Source of the DNA: Panax quinquefolius
Taxonomy: Eukaryota; Streptophyta; Magnoliopsida; Apiales; Araliaceae
NCBI GenBank assembly: GCA_020205615.1
Contig: CM035161.1
Span: forward strand, 2,677,828 to 2,741,827
DNA: 64,000 nt
Direction of reading: 5' to 3'
In this document: positions 1 through 12,894 of the stretch, one piece after another
Layout of the letters: each line of letters opens with the position of its first letter
How positions within the stretch are numbered: position 1 is the first letter of the stretch
The notes under the pieces: model-generated
What the model was told of the DNA's origin: nothing
Seen by the model: the letters and a program-made list of their open reading frames with translations, nothing else
The model's database searches: none
Translations under genes and position numbers: made by a program

Positions 1-299
1 CGGTAACAACTACGTTGTTATATATAAACAACTTATACTTGTCGTTTTCTTCATCCAATCGTTTTTCGTTATGGGGCCACACACAGGTCGCTGGCCGTCG
101 CATTTAATATTCCCGACGGTAGAACATTCCACGACCAAACGAATATTCTCCGATAAAAATGAATATTTTATAATCACTTGCTTATTTAAAATATTTGCGC
201 ATTTTACCCATAACTAACCACATTAATGAAATCAACCCTTACTATTTCAAAATAATAAATAGAGGAAATTTAATTTCATTTATAATAAGTTGGGTTACA
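1..299 (-). mobile_element. 3' LTR fragment of the Ty3/gypsy element
   Basis: This segment matches the last 300 bases of the LTR at 7553-10139, for example the stretch around 40-60 (cttgtcgttttcttcatcc) and the terminal part after 225. It ends in ttaca at 295-299, corresponding to the LTR terminus. Most of this LTR lies outside the window, so the insertion age and target duplication cannot be judged here. Confidence 0.85.
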
Positions 300-949
300 A
301 CCTCCCCTCCTTATGAAATTTCGTCTTCGAAATTAACATACGTACCTGGTGTTTGAAAAGGTGAGGATACCTCGCTTTCATTTCCGTTTCTAACTCCCAG
401 GTCATTTTCTCAATAGCATGGTTTCTCCACAAAACTTTGACTTGGGGTATGACCTTTGTGCGTAGAACATGCTCCTTCCTATCCAAGATCTTGATAGGTA
501 CCTCCTCGTACGTTAAGTCTTCGGCTATCTCGTCCGGTTCTAACTCAATAACGTGGTTCGGGTCTTTCACATATTTACGTATACGGATATATGAAAACAT
601 TATGAACACGAGACATACTTGGAGGTAATGCGAGTCTATAGGCCACATTTCCTACTCGGTCAAGAATCTGAAATGGACCAATAAATCGTGGATTGAGCTT
701 TCCTCTCTTCACAAATCTTATAACTCCCTTCCATGGAGCCACATGCAACAATACATGATCCCCAATACTAAATTCCACGTCCTTTCTATGAAGATCTGCA
801 TAACTCTTTTGTCGATCCTGTGCCGTTTGTATACGTTGTCGAATCATTTGGATCTTTTCTGTAGTCATATGTACCAACTCTGGTCCCAATAATGTTGCTT
901 CACCCACCTCATCCCAATATACTGGAGAGCGACACTTTCTTCCATACAA
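295..949 (-). pseudogene. Integrase C-terminus and chromodomain-like tail of the Ty3/gypsy element
   Basis: Two overlapping minus-strand frames cover the end of pol. The frame at 575-949 has the integrase C-terminal motif [17 protein letters not shown] (GPF core), which helps integrase contact DNA. The frame at 295-648 has TYEEVPIKILDRKEHVLR followed by VKVLWRNHAIEKMTWELETE, the chromodomain-like tail of chromoviruses that steers insertion to particular chromatin. The change of frame near 600-650 shows decay. The tail ends beside the 3' LTR. Confidence 0.8.
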
Positions 950-1043
950 TGCTTCGAATGGAGCTACCCCTATACTTGCTCGATAAGCTGTTGTTGTAGG
1001 AGAATTCCACCAATGGTAAATACTTATCCCAACTCCTTTGAAG

Positions 1044-1724
1044 TCAGGACACGAGTCTTAATAGATCTTCAAGAGTTTGAATAGTCCTCTCTCGATTGTC
1101 GTCCGTTTGAGGATGATATCGAATCAATCGTAAATCCGTGCCCATAGCTTTTTGCAAGCTAACCCAAAATCGTGAAGTGAATCTTGGGTCACGATCCGAA
1201 ACTATGGATACTGGCATGCCATGCAATCTCACAATCTCATTTACATACATATGAGCAAGACGTTCAAGGGAATAAGTCTCCCGTATCGGCAATAAATGAG
1301 CAAACTTGGTTAATCTATCAACAATAACCCAAATAGCATTTATGCCTTGAGAAACCGTGGGAAGACCCATAACGAAATCCATGGTAATGTATTCCCACTT
1401 CCATTTCAGAATCTCAAGTGGTTGCAATGGACCCTTAGGCACTTGATGCTCCGCCTTTACACGTTGACAAGTTAAACACCTCGAGATAAACTTTGCAATC
1501 TCTCTCTTCATATTGTTATACCAAAATGTATGTCGAAGATCACGATACATTTTGGTACTTCCAGGATGGATTACAAACGGTGTATTGTGTGCCTCCATCA
1601 TGATCTTGTTCTTCAAATCAGAATCGTTAGGAACACAAAGTCTGGAGTGGACTCGAAGTATTCCTTCTTCATCGATTCTTGCCTCTGGAATAACACCTTC
1701 TTGTACTCTCTTCTTCATACGCAT
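1044..1724 (-). pseudogene. Ty3/gypsy integrase core
   Basis: The 226-residue frame carries the HHCC zinc-binding module (EAH, IHPGSTKMYRDL, then CLTCQ) and the DDE catalytic core: an aspartate in ITMDFVMGLP, an aspartate in IVSDRDPRFTSRF and a glutamate in the [12 protein letters not shown] stretch. Integrase joins retrotransposon cDNA to host DNA. The usual glycine-glutamine-serine just before the catalytic glutamate is altered (DDNRER), and the frame ends early at 1044, so the gene is broken. Confidence 0.85.
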
Positions 1725-1751
1725 CAGCTCCGGGTCTGTGGATTGAGCAAC

Positions 1752-2324
1752 TTAAACTTTATCGATTAAAGTTGGTTCTATGCGTATACTTGACATCATC
1801 GCACTCGTTCCTGCACATGATCTTCTACTCAATGCGTCAGCTACCACGTTTGCTTTTCCAGGATGATATTGAATGGTGTGGTCATAATCTTTTAGCAGCT
1901 CGAGCCAATGTCGTTGCCGCATGTTGAGTTTCTTTTGGGTGAAGAAATATTTTAAGCTTTTATGGTCTGAATATATCTCCACTTTCTCCCCATATAGATA
2001 GTGCCTCCAGATCTTTAGCGCGAAAACGACTGCTGCTAACTCTAGATCATGAGTAGGATAATTCCTCTCATATTCTTTAAGTTGTCGCGAGGCATAGGCT
2101 ATGACTTTCCCATGTTGCATGAGAACACACCCTAACCCTTTGCCCGAAGCATCGCTATAGATAACAAATTCATCCGAACCAGATGGTATTGTCAAAACAG
2201 GTGCCGAAATAAGTCTCCTATTAAGCTCTTGAAAACTCTTCTCGCATTCCTCGTTCCATACAAATTTTGTATCTTTCCGAGTCAGCTGAGTTAACGGAGT
2301 AGCGATTCGAGAAAATCCTTCCAC
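1752..2324 (-). pseudogene. Ty3/gypsy RNase H domain
   Basis: The frame shows the RNase H signature [20 protein letters not shown], the active-site glutamate region [30 protein letters not shown], and the [16 protein letters not shown] end. RNase H removes the RNA strand after reverse transcription. It lies just downstream of the reverse transcriptase and upstream of integrase. A stop and frame change at 2325-2407 separates it from the reverse transcriptase. Confidence 0.85.
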
Positions 2325-2407
2325 GAATCTCCGATAATAACCCAGCTAAGCCCAAAAGTCACAGACTTTGGTCACCGACTTTTGGTTGTCTCTAACTTTG
2401 TATTGCT

Positions 2408-2846
2408 TCAATCTTCGATCGGGTCATCAGATACTCCATGTTTTGACACCACGTGCCCAAGGAATGCTACTTCCTCAAGCCAGAACTCGTATTTCTTCAA
2501 CTTAGCATAAAGCTTGTTTTCACGAAGCCTTTGGAGTACCAACTTCAAATGGTGCTCATGATCTTCACGGCTTTTGGAATATATGAGGATGTCATCAATA
2601 AAGATAACAATGAACTGATCCAAATATTCATTGAATATTCTTTGGTTCATCATATCCATGAAAGTCGCAGGAGCATTAGTCAATCCAAAAGACATGACTA
2701 AGAATTCATAATGCCCGCTTCGGAGTTCAAGATCTTTGGAATATCCTCGCCTAATCTTCATTGATGATATCCGTAAGCGAAGATCGATCTTTGAAAAGAA
2801 TTGTGCTCCTGAATGGTCAAACAGGTCATCAATACGAGGTATCGGA
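2408..2846 (-). pseudogene. Ty3/gypsy reverse transcriptase, palm part after the inserted LTR
   Basis: This minus-strand stretch carries PRIDDLFD, the FSKIDLR box, [19 protein letters not shown] and the catalytic [11 protein letters not shown] box (here FIDD, as in many plant gypsy elements). It is the continuation of the part that ends at 5377. A solo LTR sits between them. There is local loss of sequence after FSKIDLR, where the usual GYHQ motif is missing. Confidence 0.85.
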
Positions 2847-5376
2847 TGTGACGCCCCCAAAATAGGTATACACAACACCCATTCTGAGTCGCCAAATACA
2901 TAGTACAAGAAGCAAACTACAACTTCAATAATACAAATGTCGGTGTGAAATACGACAATATATAATGAGTTTAAATATAATATTGTCTTCAGACAATATC
3001 CACACGCAAATAAATCCCCATCATAATTATTGATACATTATTTTACAAAATGGTGAGGACTACTAAACAACTCTCTCTAGAACCTTCATTCCATACCCCG
3101 ACTAGTACTCGCTACATTCTCGCCTCATGAGAAGAAAAATGGAACAACAAGGAAAAGGGTGAGCTCAACTAGCCCAAAGAAAGAATACTATGACTAAGAT
3201 AATATACAACAAATTATCATTAGTCTCCAACAGGAAAAAATCGATAGAATACAATAGACAACAAGTTTCAGGATCAATATTCGCAATGTGAAATAATAAT
3301 TCATAGAAGAGTTACGTAGAGAATGAAATCTACTATAATCTATGAATTTAATAAAGTCCATCATCAATATTTTATCCTGTAACATCAATCAATATTCATC
3401 TAAAATCAAATATTCATCTTTGACCACTAAAGCCAAAGATATTCAATAATATCATCATTTAAGACCGAGGATGATGAAAATATTTTTAAAGAAACGAATC
3501 CGATTGAAACAAAATGACAAGGATTAAGGATTAAAGATTCGTATTTTGTTTTATCCATGTCCAACAATACCTCAAAAATAATCATAGTGGTGTAAAATTC
3601 AAGAATAATCAAAACATGGATACAATCAAAGCTAGTATCCGTAATAGATATTTTGGACGAAAAGAAGAAATTTTATTTTTTATTGAAAGTAGTCAGATAC
3701 GTGAATATAGGTCAGATATCGTGAATAGTCTTCAGAGTACGTGAATAAGTAATCTCGACACCAAAAGATAGAAATTCCACAAAAACATCTTCACGCTTCA
3801 TGAATAGTATTTCGTGAATAAGAACTCGTGAATAGTAACTCATGAATAGTAACTTCGTGAATAGTAACTCATGAATAAGTAACCTCGACATGAAAAAAGT
3901 TCCAAATTTGATAAAACTTCAGATCAACATTTCAAAGATAATGATATTGAAGAAATAATATCATTACGAAAAAAAATAATATCCCTTACCTCAAAGAATC
4001 AATTGCCGGAAGGAAAGGTCTCAAGTGATCTTTGAATGAAACTTCAGATCGAATAAAGAACTATCAAAGTATCTAAATACTCACAAAATACGCTCAATAA
4101 TATAAAAGAGAAGAGAGAAAACTTTGTTTCGTGTGATTTTCAATTCTATCTTAGCCCTCTATTTATAGGAAAATGTTAACTTGCCAAGAAGACACTTGGC
4201 TACACCGATGGCTTTACTCGCTACTATTGCCACCCACCACATTTGAAATAAAATTCAGCACATTTTTTCACCAACCACAAGTGGGGCCCATCAATTCTAG
4301 AATTTTCCACCAAAATCATTTATAACCTAATTTCGAATCACCACCTCTTAAAATTCATAATAAATTATACGCTCATTTTTAACGGTTCAAAATTTGTGGA
4401 CATATACTCAACTTATATATGTATAACATATCCAAAAATTACAACGATCCAACTACAGATTAAATATTATAACTCACACAATAAAAGTTTGTAATAACAC
4501 CGATTTGATCTTTTAATACCTCCAATCCGATAAAATACAAATAAAACATCTCAAAGATTAATTCCTTCATTAATAACCACATAAATAAATCCATCATTTA
4601 TATTCATATAAAATAAATATTTCCTTATCATATGAATCAATAATTAATTATTCACAAATAATATTTACGTAATCACATTTATGACAACCAGTCATTCCTC
4701 AGGAAAAGGGGCTTTTCAATAAGGATCTCTCTCTTCTTTGGCGCAATTAGGTGACCAAACCTCTCCTTGTATGTAACTTTCTAGACATTGCCAATTATGT
4801 TATCTAATAATATTATTCAAATAATATGAATTATTGATCCGATAATGAGAAATCTTGTGCGTTGACAATTATTGAAACAAAGAATAATATAAAATACCAA
4901 CGCAAAGAATTATTGAATCAATAAAATAAACTATTGAGCAAGAATTATCAGTAACAATTATCGAGTAAGTGCCTTCACGTAAGAATCAATAATTGATGCA
5001 ATACTGCGTAGTATCGCTTGTTCAACAACGCCGTATTAGTGTGTTTTAACCACCGGGTATTCCAACGATAATACTTGTGTAATAATTACGTAGTTATTTT
5101 TAAACAACTTATATTTGTCGTTTTCCTCATCCAATCGCTTTCGTTATGGGGCCCACACATGGTTGTCATTGTACCGAATATTCCGACAAGCATTTAATAT
5201 TCCACGACCAAACGAATATTCCCCACAAAAATGAATATTTTATAACCACTTGCTTATTTTGAAATATTTGCGTATTTAACCCTTAATTATCCACATTAAT
5301 CAAATCAACCCTTACTATTTCAAAATAATAAATAAAGGAAATTCCTTTTTATTTAAAAAAATTTCGGGGTCTTACA
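2847..5376 (-). mobile_element. Solo LTR nested in the reverse transcriptase, TSD TCGGA
   Basis: The 2530-bp segment begins TGTGACGCCCCCAAAATAGG and ends GGGGTCTTACA, the same termini as the LTR at 7553-10139. It is flanked by TCGGA at 2842-2846 and 5377-5381, the 5-bp duplication expected of LTR-element integrase. Neither a PBS nor internal genes accompany it, so it is a solo LTR left after recombination of a full insertion. A TATAAAT box (minus strand) at 4161-4167 marks the likely promoter. Short AT-rich runs and a repeated 'gtgaatag' motif at 3700-3880 are internal to the LTR. Confidence 0.9.
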
Positions 5377-6413
5377 TCGGATACCTATTCTTGATAGTGA
5401 CATGGTTTAATTCTCGATAGTCAATACAAAGTCGCATACTTCCGTCTTTCTTCTTTACAAATAAAACAGTAGCACCCCAAGGAGATGTACTAGGACGAAT
5501 GAAACCGATGTCCAACAACTCCTGTAGTTGGAGGGGTTTTAGAAATGGGCTTTGTACCAGGTTCAAGATCAATAAAGAATTCAACTTCTCGTTCTGGGGG
5601 TAGAACGGGAAGTTCTTCAGGAAATACGTTAGGAAATTTACTTACAACGGGAATATTATTTAAATTCGACGTGTCTTTATTCAAATCCATAACATGGGCT
5701 AAGAAAGCTTGACATCCATTTTTTAATAAACGAATAGCTTTATGACTTGATATGACAGTGATTGATTTTAGTGGTTTAGTTGCTTGAATTCGTACAACAT
5801 GTTGGTTAGGAATATGAAAACTAACAACCTTACGAAAATAATCATTTTTGGCATGATAAGTAGTTAACCAATCAATCCCTAAAATCACATCAAAAGTAAG
5901 TATCTTTAAAGAGATAAGGTCCACAGGTAATGTGATGGTGCCAAATTGGATCAAACAATATTTATAAACAGTGGATGTGATGAAAGTTTCTCCTAACGGA
6001 GTCTCCACAAATAAATCAAAGTCTAATTTCTCCGAAGTTAAGTTTAAACGTTGAGCACAAGCAGGAGAGATAAATGAATGGGTAGCACCGGTATCTAGTA
6101 AGTTAGAGCACAAGCAAGAATTTATGATTAGCTTACTCGTGATCACCTCGTTTGGGTTCCTCGCATTTTGACCAGTCACGACAAACGCTCTTCCAGGAAC
6201 CGTTGACTTTGAATTTTCTGGGACAGCCTTTTGAGTCACCATCCCCGCTGGACTTGGTTTCGCTATCGTACAATCTCGAGCGATATGTCCTTTCTTTCCA
6301 CAATTATAATATACCTTGAACTGTTGTGGACAGTTTGGACTGATATGTCCTTCTTTCCTGCATTTATAGCATTCGACCGGTGGTCGCTCTCCTCCCTTAG
6401 TACCGCTTGTCAC
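5377..6413 (-). pseudogene. Ty3/gypsy zinc knuckle, protease and start of reverse transcriptase
   Basis: Two overlapping minus frames (5490-6413 and 5372-5584) cover this part. First comes a CCHC zinc knuckle ([14 protein letters not shown]), then a second one whose first cysteine is tyrosine ([14 protein letters not shown]). Next is the aspartic protease motif [12 protein letters not shown] and a VILGIDWL motif, followed by the reverse transcriptase entry ([33 protein letters not shown]). A frameshift between about 5500 and 5580 separates protease from reverse transcriptase. The last residues run into the TSD of the nested solo LTR. Confidence 0.85.
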
Positions 6414-7367
6414 TTGGTAATCGACGCCATCGCATTCATTATCATTGTTGAATCTCCTCTTTTATAATCTCCCCCGACTCGCTTCTTCTATTTTCATGGC
6501 CATGATTACCACCAGAGTGGTCACGCTTTTTTTCAGTATTTTTCTTTCTCCGCCGGTTATCGTTGTTCACGATATTTGCTTTGCCACCCATATGATCCTC
6601 GGTTGTGGTCCCTCGGTTGAACGTACTCGTTAACTCGCTTCTAATAATTGAGCCCCATTGACAACATCCGAATAGAAAGAAAATTTATGAGAAATGAGAT
6701 ATCGACGTATGTCGGGTTTCAAACCTCTCGTAAACATCCGCGTCACACGTTCCTCATTCTCCACCAAATGAGGTGAAAAACCGGATAATTCTCGCAAACT
6801 TTGCCTCGTCTTTGGGACAATCACGTTGTTTTGTTCCAATCTAATAAACTCTACTTCCTTCATATATGACGAATACTTTCGTGAAAGTACTTGTCATTGA
6901 ACGACTTCCCAAATGTCTCCCAAGACACGCCGAGCTTGGCTAGATGGAGTACGCTTCACGATTCCCACCAAGAATCGCCTCATTAAGGAACATAAAGGTT
7001 GCGAATGGAACCTTCTGTTCCTCTGTGCATCCCAAGACATCGAATATCTTGGTAATTTGTTTGACCCACGTTTCTACCTTAATCGAATCCGGCTTTCCCC
7101 AGAATTCTGGTGGTCCCAACTCTTTGAAATGCTTGGCTGTGACAAACCGTGCGTTGTTATCATTTCCACCTGTATTTTGCGCACGAGTCTCCTCGTCTAA
7201 TTTTGCATGAACTGCAAAAATCTTCTAAACATCCCGTCATTCATCATCTGCTCTGTGGTGTTGTTCATAGGAAGAACATTGCCAGCTTGTTGCACGTTCT
7301 TCTCGTTGGTGAGTAAAGGAGTCTCCACGGTCTCATTTACTCCACTATTAACATTCTCAGTCGACAT
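6414..7367 (-). pseudogene. Ty3/gypsy gag, frameshifted
   Basis: A minus-strand start ATG lies at 7365-7367 and opens a frame beginning MSTENVNSGVNETVET. It stops near 7200. The frame at 6630-6863 has the gag-like SLRELSGFSPHLVENEERVT and FTRGLKPDIRRYL, typical of the capsid region of plant gypsy gag. Between these pieces the frame changes at least twice. Gag forms the particle in which cDNA is made. The frames end just before the zinc knuckle, as expected. Confidence 0.7.
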
Positions 7368-7533
7368 TCTCAAATACTGCCATAAAACAAGGGTTAATTA
7401 AAGAAATCAACATATCACATAATATACTTATATCTTGACCAACCAACAAATAAAGCTTAGGTAGGACACACTAGCGAAGGATTTACTCGCCTCCCTTCCT
7501 AGTTTTATTCCCGATCTCCGCCGGAGATCATAT

Positions 7534-7549
7534 CCTAAGCTCGATACCA
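7534..7549 (-). other. Primer binding site, initiator-Met tRNA-like
   Basis: On the minus strand, just inside the 5' LTR, the sequence TGGTATCGAGCTTAGG resembles the plant PBS complementary to the 3' end of initiator methionine tRNA (TGGTATCAGAGC) with one base missing. It lies three bases from the LTR end, the usual spacing. Confidence 0.7.
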
Positions 7550-7552
7550 CCG

Positions 7553-10139
7553 TATGACGCCCCCAAAATAGTATACAACACCCATTCGAGTAAATCAATA
7601 ACATGGTATGTAAACAACTATAACTTTATTAATACAACATAAAAGCTGTGAGTTTAAATACAAATATTGTCTTCAGACAATATCAACACTCAAATAAGTC
7701 CTTATTATAATTATTGATATATTATTTTACAAAAATGGTGAGGACTACTAAAACAACTTTTTAAAACCTTCATTCCATACCCCGACTAGTACTCGCTACA
7801 TTCTCGCCTCCTAAGAAGAAAAATGGAACAAAAAGGAAAAGGGTGAGTTCAACTAGTCCAGTAAAGAATATTATGACTAAGATAATATAGAACAAATTAC
7901 CGTTAGTCTTCAACAGGGAAAAATCTGATAAAACACAATAGACAACAAGTTTCAGATCAATATTCGCAGCGGAATTAATAATTCATAGATGAGTTACGTA
8001 GAGAATGAAATCTACTATTATTTATGAATTTAAAAGTCCATCATCAATATTTTATCCCTATAACATCAATCAACATACATCTTGAATCAAATATTCATCT
8101 TTGCACTATAGGCTAAAGATATTCATCAGTTGGTCATATTCATCTCAACACCTGTACATCTTTGCACTACGGGCCAAAGATATTCATAAGAAAATCAACC
8201 ATCTTTTGACTTTGCAGCACAAAGATATTCAAGAATACCATCATTTAGGGATTTGAGGATGATAAAAAAATTTTAAAGAAAAAGCGAATCCGGTGAAACA
8301 AAAGAACAAATATTAAGGATTCGTACTTTTAAACAATCCGAGTTCAAAATACTTCATTAATAATCATAGTGAAGTAAAATTCAAGAATGACCAAAACATG
8401 GATACAATCAAAGTTAGTATCCATAATAGATATTTTGGATAAAAAATAAAAATTTAATTTTTCTGTGAATAGTGTCAGATGATTCGTGAATAGGTGATAG
8501 TATACATGAATAAGAACTCCCCGCACTAAAAGACAAAAATTTCACAAGAAAAATCTTACCAATATTCCGCCATAATGATATTAGAAGAAATAATATCATT
8601 TTAAAAAAAATAATATCCCTTACCTCGAAAAGAATAATAAGATTTCAATTTGGAATATCGATATAACGTATTTGAAGGAACTTGCACAGATAAGAACACT
8701 CAAAGAATCAAAATACTCACAAGAATTTGATCGATAATATAGAGAGAGAAAACTTCAGTTTCTGGTGTGATTTTCAATTCTAACCTAAGCACCATATTTA
8801 TAGGAAAATGCTTAGAACACCAAAGCAGAAAATTTAATAAAATAATATTATTTATTAAATTTTTCCTACGCCCACTTTTGAAGATCTGGATTCAGCCATT
8901 AACATGTGCAAGTAGGGCCCACCAAAGTGTAAAAAATGTTTTTATTAAAAAAAATATTTAAAACTTCAAAAATCAATTATTCTAGAACTTCGGAACTTCA
9001 ATAATTCATAATAAATAGCCCTTTTATCAGAAAAATTCGAACCTTGTGTCTTTTCCATAGGAAATTTCATTCTCTACAACTTTGTAAGTTTAAGTTTTCC
9101 CAAATTCCAAACAGAAATTGACCGAAATCCACAAACAGACGATTTTACAGACTAAAATCAAATTTTAGTCAAGAAATGGGGTCCATAAACATGAAAAACA
9201 TGTTTTAAATATTTTTAGTAACAAAAATACTCCTCCTCCTCATATACTCATATATCTCACATTCATTGTAAAACTATCACCATTATTATATTAATATAAT
9301 AATATTTTTAAATGAATTATTTTATCGGAAAAGATAAAATATCAATTTTCAACAATTGTCACATTAAAAATTTTCTCCATCTATATCCACATAAAATGAA
9401 TATTTTTCTTATCATATAAATTAATAATTAATTATTCACAAATAATATTACAGAATCACAATATATACAACCAGGTAGTTCCTGTGAAAGAGGGCTTTCC
9501 GATAAGGATTTCCTCCACTTGGCAAGTGATAAGGTGACCAAACCTCTCCTTGTATGTAACTTTCTAGACATTGCCAATAATGTTATCTAATAATATTATT
9601 CAAATAATATGAATTATTGATCCGATAATGGAAAATATCTGTGTAGTGACAATTATTGAAACAACAATAATATAAAATATCAACGCAGTAAATTATTGAA
9701 TCAATAAAATAAAATATTAAACAAGAACTCATCGTAACAATTATTGAGTAAGTGCCTTCTTCACGTAAGAATCAATAATTGGTGCAATACCGTGTTTCTA
9801 CGTGTGTTTTAACCACCGTATTCCAACAAGATAATCTTGAATAACTACGTGTTATTATATATAAACAACTTATACTTGTCGTTTTCTTCATCCAATCGCT
9901 TTCCGTTATGGGGCCCACACAAGGCTGCACCGTCGTACAAATATTTCCCGACAGTAAGAATATTCCACGACCAAACAAATATTCTCCGATAAAAAATGAA
10001 TATTTTATAACCACTTGCTTATTTAAAATATTTGCGCATTTTACCCATAACTAACCACATTAATCAAATCAACCCTTACTATTTCAAAATAATAAATAGA
10101 GGAAATTTAATTTCATTTATAATAAGTTGGGGTCTTACA
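7553..10139 (-). mobile_element. 5' LTR of the Ty3/gypsy element
   Basis: The LTR starts TATGACGCCCCCAAAAT (first TG mutated to TA, by comparison with 2847) and ends GGGGTCTTACA. Its length is about 2.59 kb. A minus-strand TATAAAT box at 8796-8802 is conserved with the other copies at 4161 and 38486. Repeats of the type 'ctttgcactac..ccaaagatattcat' occur at about 8100-8230. The LTR is the promoter for the gag-pol transcript. Confidence 0.9.
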
Positions 10140-11124
10140 TAAACCAAGAGGGTAAGAACGAAAACTCAAGCTTTTCATCTATTAATCGCTTTATATATTG
10201 ATAACGAAGTACTTTGTTGGTGGTTGGATGATTCTTATGAATCATATAATTGTTCCGGAGAAATAAGGAAAAATTAGTGGATTTAAAACACTAATATATG
10301 TATGTAAAGTGGAATCGGAATCAAAATAATGGTTTAAAGCGAAAAACGTAGTAAAAGTTGTTGATGGAGAAATTTAAAACCATTTATAGGATTTTGTTGA
10401 TGGACAAATTTAAAATCATCGTTTATAATTTAGATTTGAAAACTTCCAAGTGAAACAAATTAAGAACATGCTATAATGAAGTTATGGCAAAAATTGAAAT
10501 AAAATATGTTAATCTTTGAAATCATTGCTCAATATGATTTTTGGACGAATTTGTAAAGTTAGTTAATGATCCCAAATAATTAAGATTTCATAGTTATGTT
10601 AGAGAACAAAGAAAATGTGAGATGTAGGCTCGAGAACGAACTCATTCCTGATTCGGATGAGTAAGTTACGAAGAAAAGAACGAAAAAAATCTTAAGAACG
10701 AAAAACTGATTGACCTAGGAATTTTAAGCTGATTAAAAGGCTTGTTAATGGATTTAAAAAATTATTATGTCCGGTGAAATTGTAGAATGTATTGGGAGAA
10801 AGAATTTGGCTCGGGAATGGATTCATTCCGAGGTGGAATGATGAAGTTATAGGTTTGTAAAGTTAGCATCGGAACCATGGCACAAAACTGCAGAATTTTT
10901 TTTTATAAGTTTTATGCCTGGCGTCGTAGCACCGGTGAAACATAAGAAGTCATGCAAGCGCGATTTAGCCGAAGGGGAAGGTGAATCTTGCTTCTAAGGA
11001 GCAGCAATACCGACTTATAATTCAGGAATAAAGCGCCAGAATGGCGGAAAGGTGGCAATGCCCAAATGATGATTGTTTATCAGCTTAAAGTTTGGAGAAA
11101 GTATATGAAACAATTATGAACTTG
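10140..11124. other. Unassigned AT-rich repeat remnant
   Basis: No gene is seen. Two similar stretches, about 10608-10680 and 10795-10860, share 'ctcg.gaa.g.a.tcattcc' followed by an 'atgaagttata'-like tail, which suggests an old duplicated LTR or other repeat. There are no clear ends, so no family is claimed. Confidence 0.4.
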
Positions 11125-12894
11125 CACTCTGTTTCTGAGTTTTGGTCGAAAAAGAAAAGAATAGAAAACTTAAATTAGAATATAAAAGAATAAAAAACTT
11201 TAATTTTTTCATTGGGTTGTTTCTGAGTTTTTAATAGAAAAGAATAAAAAAAATTAAAAAATTTCTTTTCTTGTGTTTTTGAGTTCCAATGAAAAGAAAA
11301 AAAATACCACTTTTATAAATTTACCTTTCTATTAATTATAACCATTGAACCATGAATAAAAATATGCAAGATAAATTTAATCCAAGAAAAAAAAAATTTA
11401 TAATCAAATACAAATATCCAAATAAATGTTAAACAAAAACTACTTCTATAAAGTTATTGTCATATCATACCCAAAACTCATCAGACATAATCTGCATATT
11501 ATTCATCGAATTCTTCAAGAAATTCTGTCTCTGCTCTAATGGTAACTCAAACACTGCTCGTGCATTGTCTTGATTTTCTAGTAGCCATAAATAGGCCTCA
11601 TTGATTTATCCATGTATTTATGTTTATTATTCCTTTTCTTTCACAATTTCTCTTAACATCATTTAATTTGTAAAATATTAAATTATCATGATACTTCACA
11701 ATTTAAAATAAAATTTGTAATATTAAAACTTTTTAACAATATTATAAAATCGATAAGTATCTAATACTACAACAGATGGGGTTCACACCAAGCACTTTTA
11801 AGATGTTCTTATTTATTTAATTTTATTGTATATAAATTTAATTAGAAAAATCAGTGTGGTTTAAAGAAAGCCATGTATTGTGATACTTTTTTACAAATTA
11901 TAAGTATGAAAATGTCAATATATATAAGATACTTATTTACGTAAGCGAGAACTAAAATATCGACATAAATGTTTGAGATACTTATTTACGTAAGTGACGA
12001 CTAAAAATTGATATAAATATTCTTTATTTATGTAATATTCTTTTTATTTTTTCAAAAGATTCTTATTTGAGTTTAATCGATTGGGTTTGATCGGCTACTA
12101 ACATTTGTTGTATTTGTGAGTTAAATAAATTATATTTAAAATAAGTTGATATTAGATGAATAAGATTTTCAAATGCGTTTGAACTTTTATACTCTAAATG
12201 CATCAAATGACTGAGTAACTAAATATACACTAATTAATTTATATAAATTTTAAAATTTTAAATTGCGATATAAGTTTATCTAAAATTTCATAACAATATT
12301 TTGAATTAGTAATACTTCTTAAATAATTTTTAATATTAACTATTATATTTATTAAAATTAAATAAAGAAATCAAAAAGAAAAGAAATAGTATGGAAACAA
12401 ACAACCTGGTCAGTTTTAGTGTTAAACGACCTTCTCCTCCTTTTTTTTTTATATACAAAATCCTCTCATTTTCAAATTTTTTAGAACTTCATCTTCTTCA
12501 TGGCTTCATCAACCATCGAATCAAAGCTCTCAAACCTCAACATCAATGGCGATTGGATCTCCTCCATTCAAAATCTATGCATCAACCTCTCTATTTTCTA
12601 GTAGATAAAAACAAATTGGGGACGTGGATTATAGTTTAAAATTTATTATATTGAAAGTTGAGATCGAATAATTTGAGAATTATAAAAATATTACTTATTT
12701 CAATTTCTTTTTCGTCCAAATCAGGGCCAATTTTGGACGAAAAATTTTGCAGGAAAAATGGTCAAATTTTCTATCCATTTTTTGTTTTTTTGTTTATTAA
12801 AAAACTCGGAAACATGGGAATTGCATGGAAAGAAAACTTAAATTTTTCGTTCATTTTATTTCTTTTGTATCCATTTTAAAACTCAAAAAGAGTG
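11125..12894. mobile_element. Putative non-autonomous DNA transposon or cluster with short terminal inverted repeats
   Basis: The left end CACTCTGTTTCTGAGTTTT and the right end (reverse complement CACTCTTTTTGAGTTTTAAA) form an imperfect inverted repeat. Related ends also appear inside at about 11215-11290. The terminal motif recurs in the element at 17826-18247, which supports a real family. No transposase frame is seen; the interior is AT-rich. No target duplication was found, so the boundaries are tentative. Confidence 0.4.

Larger units (their letters stand above)
1..10139 (-). mobile_element. Ty3/gypsy chromovirus-type LTR retrotransposon, left LTR cut by window edge
   Basis: The element reads on the minus strand: 5' LTR (7553-10139), PBS, gag, zinc knuckle and protease, reverse transcriptase, RNase H, integrase, chromodomain-like tail, then a 3' LTR cut off by the window start (1-299). 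The two LTR ends match closely where both are visible. The order of domains (integrase after RNase H) defines Ty3/gypsy, and the chromodomain-like tail with a 2.5-kb LTR fits the Tekay/Del chromovirus group. Stops and frameshifts break every gene, and a solo LTR of the same family splits the reverse transcriptase, so the copy is not autonomous. Clade assignment is by motif only. Confidence 0.9.
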
